NCBI GenBank assembly: GCA_963920765.1
Contig: OY987244.1
Location: forward strand, 23,354,358-23,418,357
From: Ulota crispa
Taxonomy: Eukaryota; Streptophyta; Bryopsida; Orthotrichales; Orthotrichaceae
Reading direction: 5' to 3'
DNA length: 64,000 nt
How positions within the stretch are numbered: position 1 is the stretch's first letter; each line of letters opens with the position of its first letter. The notes below the pieces were generated by a model. It saw only the letters and a list, made by a program, of their open reading frames with translations. It had not been told where the DNA came from and did not search any database. This document shows positions 1-15,000 of the stretch, piece by piece. A program made the translations under genes and the position numbers.

Positions 1-50
1 GATCTTTTTCTTATTAATTACAATTTGAGTTGTACAAGCTAGTCACAAAT

Positions 51-3000
51 TTACATGAAGAACATAGATAGAAATGTTTTCTCATCTCCAAGATGAACAT
101 ATAGCAATTCATCCTTCCACACCTAATTTGTGCACAAAAGATGCCAATTAGATATTTTGTTATTTTTAATGTTCATGTTCTAGTTATGATTTATTATAAA
201 TGGTCATAGCCAAAATAATTTCCAAACTTGATGCAATTTTATTATTGGAGAGCTGAGAATGTGGCAAGAGGCTAAATTTAATTTGAACAAAAATATACTC
301 TTAAGACAATATTGGCATTGAAAACACCCAAACTAGCTATCTTTTTACCTTAACTTGTTTTTTTTTTCACTAATCTCATGGATTTTTATATGAACTAGAA
401 GAAGTGGATTGCATATAGGTTTTCTATAGGAAGTGACATTGTTGCTACAAATTCTAATTCAAATAATCATGAATTCTTATTAACATTCAAACATTTTATA
501 TGCTATATTAATCTAAATTTGCACTTTTCATGCAACAATGGATTTTGGCTTGCAAAACATAAGGAGACCTCTTGATGTTGAAGGACATAATCTCCTAATG
601 TTTTCCATTTGGATGATCATTTTTGGACTTTAGATTGTCTAAGTTTAATTAAATACAATGTATGCATACATATAAACATGAAAGTTCATAATGCACTTAG
701 ACCAAACACAACATCATCATATGAATTTCTTATTTTTTGTAGAAAGTTATAAATTTGAAAAAAATATTCAAATAAAAATTTATTTCCTTAAAAAAATTCT
801 ATAATTCTAATATACACTCTCTATATCTATATCTATATATATGTTCTTTCTTTCTTAGATTATTGAAACATTTACCTCATGACGGAAGTCCACTCTCATA
901 TGAGGTACATTTGTTTTATGTATGTCGTTACCATCTGGACCTCTTTTATGATAACTTTGTCCCATCCATCTCACCTAATTTTCAAACCAACAGATTGTTG
1001 TACACGGAAAACTCATAATAAACCAAATAAAAATAAAAATCAGTGTGTATTTAGTAATTTTGTTATTGGTCTTGTCATTTGTCCTTTATTATTGTGATTT
1101 ATTATGGCTAGTACCCACATAGGTCTTCTAAAGTGACTGCCTTGTCTCAAAATGTAATGCTAATTGGTCCAATCCACCTCATTATAAATTATTAACCGTT
1201 TTTTTTCTAATTTGGTTTACTTGAGGGAACCAACATCTAATATTGTACTTAATGAACAATACAAAAATAATTATGTGACCATTCATTTTAATACATTTAA
1301 TTTAGAAATATTGATTTTATTTTCATTTCTTGTTACTTTATGTTTAAGTAATTAATCTAGAAGTATTGAAATCTTTTCATTTCTTGTTACTTTAGGTTTA
1401 GCCCCTAAAGGACCAAGCAACCCTTTGCAATTGGTACAACATGAGGTATTTTTCTTGTATTTGGAGTGCATTCACACCTTCATTACATTTGAGATCAACA
1501 AAGAAGTTATCAATGTTGTTCTTGTGAGGTAGTCAAGATCCTAAATTATAACTTTTTGTTGGTAGCAAATGCTAGTTATATAGTAGCATACATAGTATGT
1601 ATTATAGTAGCTTGGTCCTTTTAGGGTTAAGTTAATTCGCTAGCATTTTGGATCTTTTGTACTTACATACTTACATGTGAAAGTGATACAAAATTCATTT
1701 ACACTTTTTAACAAATATGCATCTTCTTGTGAATTCTATGAAATATTATGGGACTTCAAGGATACTAATATGGATCATGACTTAGCAGAAAAACCCCAAA
1801 TTTTCATAATTCATAGTATTAAGATGAAGCTATTTTTACCTTGGAGTCATGAGAAAAGCCTGATTGATAAACTGAATTTCTTGCAATTTCACAAAGATCG
1901 CAAGCACTTAACCTCCAAACCTAAAAACCCATAAGATTCATTAAAAAAAAATTGGGTAAAAAACAATAGTAAAAACAACTTGTATATTTCTAACATCAAT
2001 ACATTAATCTATGAAGGACATTCAAATCCTACATTAGCAACTTTTACAAATCCAAACATATGTTCAGTACTCGAAAGTCCGACCTTCAAAAATCAACGTG
2101 AAACTAAGAATTGTGGAATACTTTCCTTCTACACTATAGCTATTTCATTACATACCAACATTATTTATTTTTTCAAATATTTATTCATGACTATCAATGA
2201 TTTTTTAATTATAAAATTTGGTATTTTTGCACTTGAGCTTGTAATCATTGCGCAAGGCCCAAGTACAATAGAAAAATACCATAAAAAAATTGGATGATTG
2301 CTGTAAAAGGGAAGTACGGTCCAAAAAGACATGAACCAATATTGAGATACAAAGGTAACAAAAACCACCAAACTTCTGAAAAGTTTTCCCAAAAATCACA
2401 TTTGCTTGCTTGTGCAAGACAATCTCAACTCAATGGGCACTATGCCAACTACAAATTTTTTAAATTGCTTGCTTACACAGAGAAGAATTTAGCAAACATT
2501 GCTTGATCAATGAATTTGCGTATGCTTTAGAGACAACCTGAATAGCTAGTGCAAAATTAAAAAATAGTTGTTTAATAGGACAATTTTAGCAAACACCACA
2601 AACTCTGAAAATTGTGTGTTTATAGTGACAATTTCAAAACAAAGCACACTTGACCAAGTGAAAAATTAGGAAAATCCTTATAAAAAGGACTTGAGGAAGA
2701 GACTTCTTTCAAAACTTTCTTAAGACTTTTTTCAAGACTTTTGAAGGCTTTTTCAAGTAATCATTGTGTAATAAAGAGTCTAGTAAGTACAGTACTTGAG
2801 CAGCAATGCCATATTCTTCAACAAGAGGCTCTTTGGTTAGATGGATTTGCAAAGGATCATCCGTTGATAAGCACACGTTGAGGCCTCTTGCAAAAAACAT
2901 GGGAAATGGATTGCGATGATAATCCAGAAACAATGAATTATTACTCAATGGTGACATGGACAACCCCACCTGTTTCAATGTTCATTAAAACACGCGTTTT

Positions 3001-6000
3001 TATATTTACTTTAGCAATCTTGTGTTCCATATTAGCACATGTTTTATCTTTCTTTTGAATATATATGTAGAGATTTGCTAAAGTTCACACCCTTATATTG
3101 TTAATGCAACATTGTGAGTTTGTTATTGTGTGTTGTCCAAGTGGCATAGAGATTAAGGGTAAGATCTTATTGTTAAGAAAGGTGTCCCAAATTAAGTTAC
3201 AATGAAAGGACACTATACTAGCAAAAAAACATGTCATAAACGATTATCACAAATTGTCATTACTAGGTCACAATCACTAATCCACCTTGAGATGTTGCGT
3301 TAACAACATGGTGGTATTGTTTGGAACTACTCCCTATTTTTTAATGTATATTTGATGTTCTTTCAATATGTTTTTCACCATATATAAATATGTCATAATG
3401 TCAACATTTTTGTAATAATAAATAATTTTTACTTGAGCTAGATAGTAAAGATATTGAAGGCCCGGAGACTTTCGAAGGTTGTTTCCATGTGCTATGTTAT
3501 GTGCCACCATAAATGTTGCTGCTAAATGGTCCAAATCCCCAGCCTATCCATAAATATTTACAAAGGAAAATGAATTTATCGTTTAATGCTTCATAAAATT
3601 CAAATGTTAGCATTGTTAAACCTTACTATTAAAGGGCATGATTCTCTTGAATATGATAAATTAAGGTGATACAAAGAATTAAAGAGCACTACGCAGATCA
3701 TATAACTAAATTAATTATAAATAAAAAAAAAACCCACTACGTAATAATCCTACTACTTCTCAGATTAATGCCACAATTTATCAAAGGAAAACAAACATAT
3801 AAATATTGTTCGAGCATAAGAAGGCAAAATTAAATCTTAATGTGATTTTCTTGATCAAACATGATGAAAGTGTTATGCATTCTAAGTTAGAAGCTCTATA
3901 TTATTATTATAAATGACAAGGAAATTTTAAATTATTAGTTTTTATTGTATAATAGAATTGTCTAATTTTAAATGATTTCACGTATTCATGGCAATCTTGA
4001 TTACTGTTGATCAATCTACTAGTTGGATGGATACTAGTAGCAAATATTTGTGTTTTTGAAAGTATTCAATTGGTTCAAGTGCATAGTTTCTCTACCTCTC
4101 CTGAATGAGGCCGGAATTTTATTATTGACATTCTTTTGGAATCTCGTAACTGAAAATTTCCATTACAAATTATATAAAAATTAACTCACAAACTTCTGTA
4201 CATATATTTTTTCATCACACTTATTTTTATTTATTTATTTATTTTGGAATTATATCAATTGTTTGTTATGTGTTTAATATTGATTTTAAATAACAAGTGA
4301 AATGGTAGTTTTTTTTTAAACTTTTCTTTGGAGACCTTATTTAAGGTAAGTAGATTTGCATAGATATAATATGCCCAATATGAATATGCTGGATTGAATG
4401 GATTGCTCCATTCAGCTGGAGTTTGCATATGTTTAGTAGGCCTTCTTTCAGGTTTACTTTCATCATCTACCATATCAAAGCCAACCACCTGTAATGTTCA
4501 CCATAAAATTGTAATAAAATTTGTTCCAAGGCCGATTCTTATTAAAGTTTTGAATTTGCAGTAACAAATAGTCAATGAATCCTAAGCAATGAAAAGAAAG
4601 AGAACAAAGAAAAATATTAATCCATGAAAATGACATCTGGCTATTTAATTCATATATTACATTACAAAATCTTCAAAAAAATTAGGAACATGTGTATCCC
4701 ATAGATATATGAAGGAAGCAAATATGAACTTTTTGATTTAATTTTATTACAAGAATTCAGTGAAGTAGGACTCTTACATATTTGAGAAAGACATGAAGAT
4801 CAGGATGAGATGCAGGGTCAACAGTGACTTCAAATAAAGGTTTAAACACATTGTACAAAATAGATTCAAAAGAATCCAAAATGCCCATTTCCTTGTAAAT
4901 GCTATAGAGTCTTGGAAGCTGCGCCATTTTCAAAGTTTTAAATCCAGATTTTTACCATTTTCAAAATTTCTCCTTACTTTACAACAATAAATATCAAAAT
5001 TAACCACAGAAATCAATAAAGGTATTCTAAAAACTACTTGGGTTGTACTATGGCCTCCAAGCTAGTTTTGTTCACCTTGTTTTACCCTTCAAAAAATTTG
5101 GTATTTTACAAAATAAAATTAGCATTTTAGAATCTTGCACCATTATTTTTTAATTCTTACTCAATCTCAATCAAGCATACCAATTTTTGAGTTTCAAAAA
5201 ACCAAAATCCTATTTTTGGTGAATTGATTTACATAATATTCATGGTTTTACATAATAAATGATTAAAAAAATTGCTAATGAATTTTTGAGATTTGATTGC
5301 ATGGATGTATGGGAAACATCCACACACACATCTTTTCTTCTAACAAGCATCTCCAAAAAAAAATTATAATTCCTTCTATGCAAATTTTAACGTTGGAGTG
5401 ATAATGATCAAATTTTGTAAAATAGAGATTTATGTGTTTTAAACTAGTTTTTGGCAAAATAACCATATCATTATGCTCAAAGATTCAAATCCAACCATAT
5501 TGTATAAGTCAAACAAAAAATATGATTACCGTGAAGAAATATTTAATTTACAAGATTTGGTTGTAATCACTTCATCAATAAAATCTACATAGAAGGAATT
5601 ATAATTTTTTTTGGAGATGCTTGTTAGAAGAAAAGATGTGTGTGTGGATGTTTCCCATACATCCATGCAATCAAATCTCAAAAATTCATTACCAATTTTT
5701 TTTAATCATTTATTATGTAAAACCATGAATATCATGTAAAACAATTCATCAAAAGTAGAATTTTGGTTTTTTGAAACTCAAAAATTGGTATGATTGATTG
5801 GGATTGAGTAAGAATTAAAAAATAATGCTACAAGATTCTAAAATACTAATTTTATTTTATAAAATATAGTTTTTTTTGAAGAGTAAAGTAGGTGAACGAA
5901 ACTAGCTTGGAGGCCATAGTACATGTCATGTAACAATAATTCAATTGACCATATTAAAAACATACAATATTCAATTACACCAGAAATTCATGTAAGAAGA

Positions 6001-9000
6001 ATGCATTGAACCTGAATTAACCATGTAATGTTGTTACTTTGCAATTTGTTGGTCACAATCCAACAAGCCAATTGATCCCATTCACTTTCTTTCCTTCCAT
6101 ATATTGATATCCTATATTCGGCCATCTGTATTGATGCATAAAAATAAGTTACTAAATTTCCATTCATATGCGTATAAATTACCATGTCATTTAAAAAGTT
6201 CTATTTACATAGAAATACCTCATACTTTGTTCATTTCTACAATTTAATTATTAAGAAACCAAATTTTTGTCGAAGTAATCACTTTCTAAAATCTCAATAA
6301 CCATGTTATATGAAGTTTTTTTTATAGACATTGCTTCAACTTGCTATCGTACCTTAATATACTATTAAGTTATCTTACAAATTAAATGTATGAAAGTTAC
6401 GTTTCTTTTGCGTTAACTAAGATTTATAAATTTTTGGTTTTAAAAAATGAATAATTTAATTGATTGATGGTAAGAGATTTGCATAGTACAAAAGAGATAT
6501 TTTGCTTACTTGATATTTACTATTTTCAATATCAAGAAAGACTTGTTTTGTTAGTTCTGCTAAATAACGACCTGCTAGATCAAAATCATGTACTCGATAT
6601 TATTCAACATTAGCAAGTTAGTGATGAGCAAAATAATATCCTTACATTGGAAACGTAATTGAGTTTTGACATGAGGTTGTAAATTGAGTAAGATTTCAAA
6701 ATTAGAATCAAAGGTCATATGTGAAATTTAACCAAATATGGACTATTAGGGCTTTCTATTTCCTTGAGCATTGAAAAAAAATCTAGTATTTTACATACAT
6801 TTTCCCAAATTTTTGCATGTTTTCTAATTTGAAAATATTTTATATATTTTGTAATTATCTCCTAATGTTTTGCAAATCACAGCAATCTGTAGACTACTAC
6901 TAATGGATTTTCAAATAATCCATATTAGATGAGCATAGTATTTATTGCCTTTTTGATTTATTGCTGGGATTTTTTTTTTGTTTTTATAAATTTGTATGCA
7001 ATATACACAAGGCATACCTAAATATCCAATACTGAAAAGGAGTTGTAAGAATCAGATGATATTGCAACCTTGAATAAGATTGTCCTGCTTAAGGAAAATC
7101 TCCCTTAGTCTGCTTTGACCACATGGATTGTACTTAAGGTTGAACTTGTCAAATCGGTGAAAGGTATTTTTGTCAACATGGACATCCAATAAATCCACAT
7201 TCAAATCATAACTGTTGCCACACACACAAAATCTTGCATTGCTGATTAATATAAAGAGATCCTATGTACATATAAATAAATAAACAAACAAAAGCGTGCA
7301 CAAAATCAATAAATATTATCACATTGGTTACAATCAAGTTCAAATTTTTGTCCTTACCCTGTTAGATCTAGACTTTCAAAAACCTCTTTCAATGTTAGAT
7401 ATTTTCCATCTCGAAATATCACCACCTACTCCAGATTCATGCATTCAGCGTGTTAGAAATTTGTTTGTAACGTAAGTTGTTCAAATTCATATAAGGTAGG
7501 ATGTGTTAAAACAACTTGGGCTCTAAAATTGTTCTCTAACACAAAGGTACATATTTGAGATTATTTCATGTTTTGATAGTGAACATATCCAAGTGAGGAC
7601 GTTTTTCAACATTTATAACATTTATACCATTCTGACTTCAGAAATGTTCCATAAGAGCTCAAAAAATATGAGTAGAAATCAATCAGATGCAACTTTCTTC
7701 TTCTTTTTGAAGAAAAAGTTACCAAGAATTGATTGGAGGTGTGCAAACCTTAAAAATGCTAGATTCAAACCTTCCAAAATGCTAGATTCAAACCTAAACA
7801 CGACGCTTTTGGCACCACGTACCTTGCAATAATCAATAGAAAACAAGCTCTATTTTCATGAATCATTCAAAATTTGAACACGTAGGAGTTTGCAAGGGGT
7901 TAATAGGGTTAAAAAGGCCATACATCCTTTTCCCTCTCTCCATCCGGATCCTTGCGAAGCTTGGATTTAATGAACCGGAGAAGATGTTTCTGATTCATAC
8001 ATGATGTATGATGTACGTGGGTGTCCACTTTTCTCACATTGTAGAAGTCCCGGTGTGGCGCACTCTTTTGTGCCAAAAACTCACGGTCGGCATTTAACAT
8101 CAAATGGAGGCTAAACTTCTGAAGAGTTTACCAACAAAAACCCATCAAACTTTTGAACAATACATCAACAAAATAACCAATCAAAACTTCAAATAAGAAA
8201 ATTGCCATCAAAACTTCCACTTTGATAAGAGAATGCATTATACCCCATTATACCCATACGAGGATTTTCTTTTATATATTTATTTATTTTGGATGGATGC
8301 AATGAAAGACATAGTCTTGTAGACTTTCCCTTTAGTATATCTTCAAAGTATTATTGGTCCAGGTAGATAACCATCCTCATGCCAAGTTTATTTTGTATTT
8401 GTTTTAAAGAATGGTCATTGATGAAATCCAAGAGAGATGTATTTGAAAACGTAATAATAATATAACACCATATTCGTTAAATTGGGAAAAACAGAGGTAC
8501 CATTTTGTACTCCACCTTAAACCCAAAAAGTTACCTTAAACCAAATTTGAAGGTTTCAGATTCAGTGTGAGCCACTAAGATTTTTTCCCTTGCAAATTTC
8601 TCCTCTCAGGTGAGGATATGTGTACCAAAAAAAACATTGCAAGCTTGGTTTTAGGTGATCACCTATAACCTTTAGAAGTCCCAAAAAGTACTGTTTTTCC
8701 CAATTTAACAAATATGGTGTTGTATGGTTTTGCACCTCAAACTCATAATTTAATCAACTATGAAAAAGGAAAAGAAAAGGAAATTAATTTCTAGTGGATT
8801 TTCATTAATTGATTAATATCCAAGTAATGTCACCCCAACTACCCTCCTACTGAATACACTTTTATTTTATTTAAAAAAAAATTGTCATTCATGAAGTTCA
8901 GGAAGTGAGGACAATGTCTGTGAGATTTATTTAAAGAAAATGCATTATTACTAAATTGTGGCAAATGACACTCTTGTACCTCAAACTAATTGATTAATAT

Positions 9001-12000
9001 AGGAAGAAAGAGAAAGAAAATAAACCCAATTTTGAGTGAATGGGAAGCATCTGACCTGTTCCAATAGTTTCAACCGGCGGTGGCACAAAGTGCGTACATT
9101 TCCAAGGGCTATTATTCTTAAAATGCGATGCATATCCGTAAAAAATGACGTCGCATCGTGTACTGGAAAAAGTTCAGTGGTTTCTGCATCCATTTTGTAA
9201 GATATAAAATACTAAAGCTTTCACCATATAATCAAAGAAAAAGAGAAAAGAAGAAGATAAAAGTTGTTAATACTAAGTTCACTAATTGTGATATTTAGAG
9301 TTGGCAACCTTAATTATAAATTGTAACACTAAATGTCAACAACAATATTAATGTTATTAAAACCAAATGTCAACACAAACACTATTGGTTAACTAAATTT
9401 TGACCAAAAAATTTAAGTACATACCATAATAGTTTAGTGTAAATGAAAGTAGTATCCAATATTAATACTAATTGTCCACATAAACAAAAATTTGTCAAAA
9501 ATTTGTCAATTAAATGAGAATTAGAGTGAGTCAACTATTAGGATAAATAACACTATAAGTACTATAACACCAAATATCATTATTAGTGTAGGTTTGCTAG
9601 ACATTTTCTTACAATTAGTGTGCAAGAGGAATTAATATTATTATGTTAGATGTTGCACTGTTGGAAAGAAACGCAGCCATAATTGTTTAGACTAACATTC
9701 GCATCTATGTATTACTAAGAGGAAAAGTAAAAAACATGACCTAGTGCAAATAGAGGTTATAGCTAAAGCTTCTAAACAAAGGAGCCAGGTTTTAAATCAT
9801 ACCATTTTCATGAGCATAAACCCGCATAACACCATCCACCATTTTGTAGACATGCTGTTCAGAAACAAAAAATTGAAGCTAAGCATTCTTTGTATCACAA
9901 TCTCAAGATTTCTTTTGGTCTGGAAGTTTGACTTGAAGATTTGTTTGTAACAACAAACATAAGAAATCAACGCATATTATCTCAAGAGAAATGAAAGAAA
10001 ACCCATAAAGTACTCAATTAAAATTATAGATTACAAACACTAGTCACGATTAATGTCCATGGATGTGGCTAAAACTATGAAACGTATATTTTTTTTTCTT
10101 GTTAGTGTGAAGCCATTGTGGTGTGGGGTGTGTTTGTGGCTGAAATCATGTCAACCAATTATTTAATTTCAATGACACAAGTTCCATCATATATAGCAAC
10201 ACAATTGAGAAACACCTAGTGGGGAAAAAGACAATTTTCTTTTATTACATGAAATGATGGGATAAATTGCAAAACCCTCAACAGATATCCCATAAGTAGA
10301 ACTAGGATGCTTTGCTCACAAGAGCAAGGGGAGGTATAGGGTGTGCCTTTTATTACTGTTGAATCAACCAATCACGTTGTCATTGTCACAGTTTTCAATT
10401 TCCATGATATGCAAAACAAAATCCTGTGAGGAAAAAAAAAACCTGAATTTTCTATTAAGTTGTTAGGTTGTTACAAAAATACCAAAACAATGCAAATACA
10501 AGAGTGTTCAATTTGAAGGTTTAGCATACATTGCAATGTTTTTAGCAACTTGAGCTAATTATGAGAATCATCTTTGGGATCATGGGTCATAGAAAAGAGA
10601 AGGCGTAATTTCAAATTTGTTAAAGTGCCTATAATCATGCAACGAAAGTAGTGACATAATCTCCATTTTGGTTTAATCTCAGTTTACAATCTAGGAAAGA
10701 CTGATATAGATTTTAAGGTTTAAGCCATACGGCCTAAACCACGCCAATGTAATAGCATACCACCATTTCATCAAAATCCTTCGCATAGAAACATAATCTA
10801 CATCGATATGTTTACAAAGGTGACTAACTTTAGCAACCTTGAGTTTGAATGCTATAACAAATTTGGAACAAACCCGCAACATTGGACTTGGAAGGTTTAT
10901 TAGTTTTACCAATTTTAGGGCAAACTTCCATTTTACATTGGAATTGGACATGATGAGTAGCATTTTTAAATTTTAGAAAACTCTAATTCCCACATTTTTT
11001 GTGTTTGTTTGAATGAAACAAGTTAGAACACCATTCCAATTTCCCATTTTGTTGTTTTCTAGCACGTTTCCGTGCATAATTCCCCTGACTTATTTGTTGT
11101 TTCCCCAATTATCGAGTTTCAATTGTGATGCAACACAAAAGTTGGCTTTTAGGAAGGCTTTTAACAGTTCGAGGTAACTACAATGATGCCTGGATAAGGT
11201 CAACCTTTGTAAGAGAAAGGTTTGGATAATGTCAAGGCCCTCATTCTTTTTTGTGTTCTATGTCAGTTGCATGAAGGGTTTCTTTAAAGTCAATGCTTGG
11301 GTATGATCAATAGTTTTTTCTCTCCCAAAGCATTGACCTTATCCAAGCACCATTGTAATATGAGAATGACATGTGGAATTAGTGTTTGGGGACAAATTTT
11401 AGCTTCACAGGCTAAAATCCAACTTTTCCCATTTTCAACCAATTTTTAACCCCTAAATGCCCAAGGCCTTTCTTAACTTCTTGGCTTTTTCAAGAAAGTG
11501 AACAATCAACCAGCCTTTTCATAAATCTCATCAAGCTTTTTTTAACTATAAATGCACAAATTTAAACTTGATATGTTAGAGATTACATGAAAAAAGAAAC
11601 CACAGCAATATCTCTTATAATTTGAAAGATTATAACGTTTGAACATAAGGGTGATAAAATTGCAAAAGTGACTTGAAGTTTTCTAATCCACATTTCACAT
11701 GTCAAATCTAAAAAGTTGGTCACTAAAAAAATATGAGGTTTAAGGTCATTACATGTTTAACCTCCACCAATTTACGGCTTTCAAAATCTACTCCTGTATT
11801 TATTTTTAAATGGATTTCTATTGCGGATTTTTCTCTAAACTCTAGTGTATTTGAGGCTCATTTTCAAGATCTTCCAACTCTAGAAAACTCAAGATTGCAG
11901 TGGACACTCTTGTACAAAATCTTGAATAGAAAAATCATGAACATTCATTTTCAATATCAGATTTTTGATACTAAAAATAGACTTCAAAACAAACTTGTGT

Positions 12001-15000
12001 TAAAAATGTATACCAAAAATAGTGATTTGATAAGATTTTATTTGTCTTCAAAGTTTTGCAAACACCCAAATTGGGTACCTTGGGCATTAGGGGTTAACAA
12101 ACATGCAACTGGTTATTCTCTAGGGAAAATTTCAAGGATATCCCTAAAGTTTGTAATATTTTCATAGATACCCTTGCTTTTTCAGAAATATCACAAATAT
12201 CCTTGAACCCAAAATTTTAGGCGTTTGTTTTGTTATGCATGTCACTTCCTTTTCCCTTTGTGCGCACACTACTTCTTTCTTGTTATGCGTGCCCACAAAG
12301 AAAAAAGAGAAGTGACATGCACAACAAAAGAATCACCTAATTTTTTTGATCCAAGAATATTTGTGATATTTCTAGAAAAGCTAGGATATCTATGAAATTA
12401 TTACAAACTTCAGAGGTATCCATGAAATTCTCCCTATTTTCTATAAGTATCCTATAATTTAAACATTTGTATACTATAATGAGATTTTTGAACAATTTGG
12501 CCAGTTTTTTCATCCGGAAGTATACCGATTTTGTTTGCAATTCAACCGGCTGACAGTACAGCATTTGGTTCTCCCCGGGCCCTGGTGTGGAATTACTGAA
12601 CTTGATAACACACTTACTGCGGAGGCTGCTTCGGGAACGAAGAGAAATGGATCGGCATCGGAGTCGGACGTGCCGGTGCCGGTATCCACAGCGTCTGCGG
12701 CGCAAGCGTCGGGGCAGGGGGGCGCGCTCTCTTGGAAGAGGTACTTCACTCGCATGGCCAAACACTCCTGGATCAACTTGCATACCTCCTCTTCTTCCAT
12801 GGACGGCACTTCTGCCCAGACAGCCACAAACCCACACTCACACACGTCAGTTTGCTTGCAGAGGAGCTCGCTTTGCTTTCCAAAGTGCATTAGCCGTGCA
12901 TATAAGGTGAAAGCACCCATATCCAATAACTTAAGCAATTCTGCAACAAACTACAAAGAGTTTGAGGCAAAAAAATGGTTTTCCCATGTAGGAAGATAAG
13001 GAATTATTCCTTATTCATTAATTTGGGAAAAACAGGTGTCCCATTTTGTACTCCACCTCAAACCCAAAAAGTTACTTTAAACCATATTCGAAAGTATCAA
13101 ATTTAGTTTGAGCCACTAAGATTTTTTCCCTCGCAAATCCCTCCTCTCAGGTGAGGGCACGTGTCGGTCTGAGGTGATCACCTCAAACTTCCTGACTCAC
13201 TTCCTGAAAGTCCCAAAATGTACCATTTTTCCCAAATTAACAAATATGGTGATAATATTGGGATTCAAAAAATTTCATAATTTTATTTGTAAAACTAAAA
13301 TCACTATGAATCTTGAGAGTCAAAAAGTGTTTTGGTCCCATGGCCAATGTCTAGATGTATGCAAATCCACCAATAGCCAAACTATTTTCAGCTCATTACT
13401 TCCTACCTCACTTTGGGACATGGGACATGTGGCATGACTTAAGTGATCCCAACCTTAAAAAGGACAAAATAAACACATTCCAAAGCACCTATCCTCACTC
13501 ATGGTGGAAATAACACACCTTACTGGTTGGGTATAGAACGTTGTTGGAAATGAGTGCTTCCCCCTAGCTCAAATCAATCCTTACAATTGTGGCTACTTGA
13601 GGGCGATGTTGCTATACAGCTTTTTATTTTGTTTCATTATTGATTGCTTTGAAGAACTGTGAGTATTATTGCAGTGTTGCAATTGAGCTTTTGGCACATT
13701 CAGCGCCGTGGTTTTATAGCAACATGAGCTAATTATGAAGCTGGCACTGGGGACTGGGGAGTTCTGGCACGCTTCATTCAGACTAGTCTGTAACGTAGGA
13801 GCACCCATGAGCGTCAATCGAAGGGTTTTGAACATGATGAGTATTAATAAACAGCTAGCAAATTATAGGATCCTATTAGGAACAAAAAAAAAAGAGTTTG
13901 TAATTTTGAATGTATTATTTGGATACTGTGAGGATAAGTTGTGAATTTCTAAAGAGCAAACTGACATTGTACCCATAACCACTTTCAAGATTTCATGTTC
14001 ACATGTTACATATTCTTGTCATTACATTTATTTACTTCCAAAGATTTTCCAACATTTTAGAGCTGATAGTTATGGGGACAACATTGCTTATGGGTGCTCC
14101 TACCTTAGAGACATGTGCTACTCTATGTGTACATATCTCTGATGTATTGTACAGTACCCAAAAGAAAGAGTACATAAGTCCCTCTCATGGCATCCATAAA
14201 ATTTGGTATAACAAATAATATAATTGGCATTTTATCCTCAAACTTTTTGTATGTGGTATTTGTGCAATCATGATCATACATATCAAATTTCAGTTACTAA
14301 AAACCAAAATCCTATTTTTGGTAAATGGTTTTGTGTCAAAATCATGGTTTTACAAGAAAGTTGATTAAAAAACATTGGTGATGAATTTTTGAGATTTAGT
14401 TGCATGGATATGTAAGAGACATCCATATGCACATTTTTGTTTCAAACAAACATTTCCAAAAAGTTTCAAAATTCCTTCTACAAAGATTTTAATGTTAGGA
14501 TGATCATGACCAAATTTAGTAAAATATATATTTCTTTATGAAAACTAGTTTTTGTTATTTGACACATACATCATGATTAAGTCTATACCTCTAAACATGA
14601 TGATATGTTTATTTTACCAAAAACTAATTTATTTATAGTACAAACTTCTTTGAATCCCAGAAGAAGGACTCGTGTACTCTTTCTTTAGGGTACTGTACAG
14701 CACAGTACACTGTCATCCATGTTTAATGTTTGGGGGAGAACCGGATATCAATAGAAAATCAGCCGGTCGAAATGGCAAAAAAAAACACCTGTTGAACTTT
14801 GAAAGCTAGATAAAAACGGATCAACATTTTCAGGAATATCTAATTTTGGTATATTGCAATGTAAACATAGGAAAATATCTGGCTCACGTCTGTGAAATAC
14901 CAGTTTGAGAATAGGAGAGGTTAGATTTTAGATGATGAAGCTAAAATTTCTCCCTAAATATTGTTCATGTTGGGTTTTGAGGTAGAGGGTTTATTGACCC

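Noticed and set aside
2165..2506. Cluster of short frames on both strands
   Set aside because: They lie inside AMPD intron 16 between exons 2796-2969 and 1840-1920 and show no conserved sequence.
12535..12999. Plus-strand frames of 107-154 codons
   Set aside because: Antisense shadow of AMPD exon 4, which has the conserved [16 protein letters not shown] sequence on the minus strand.
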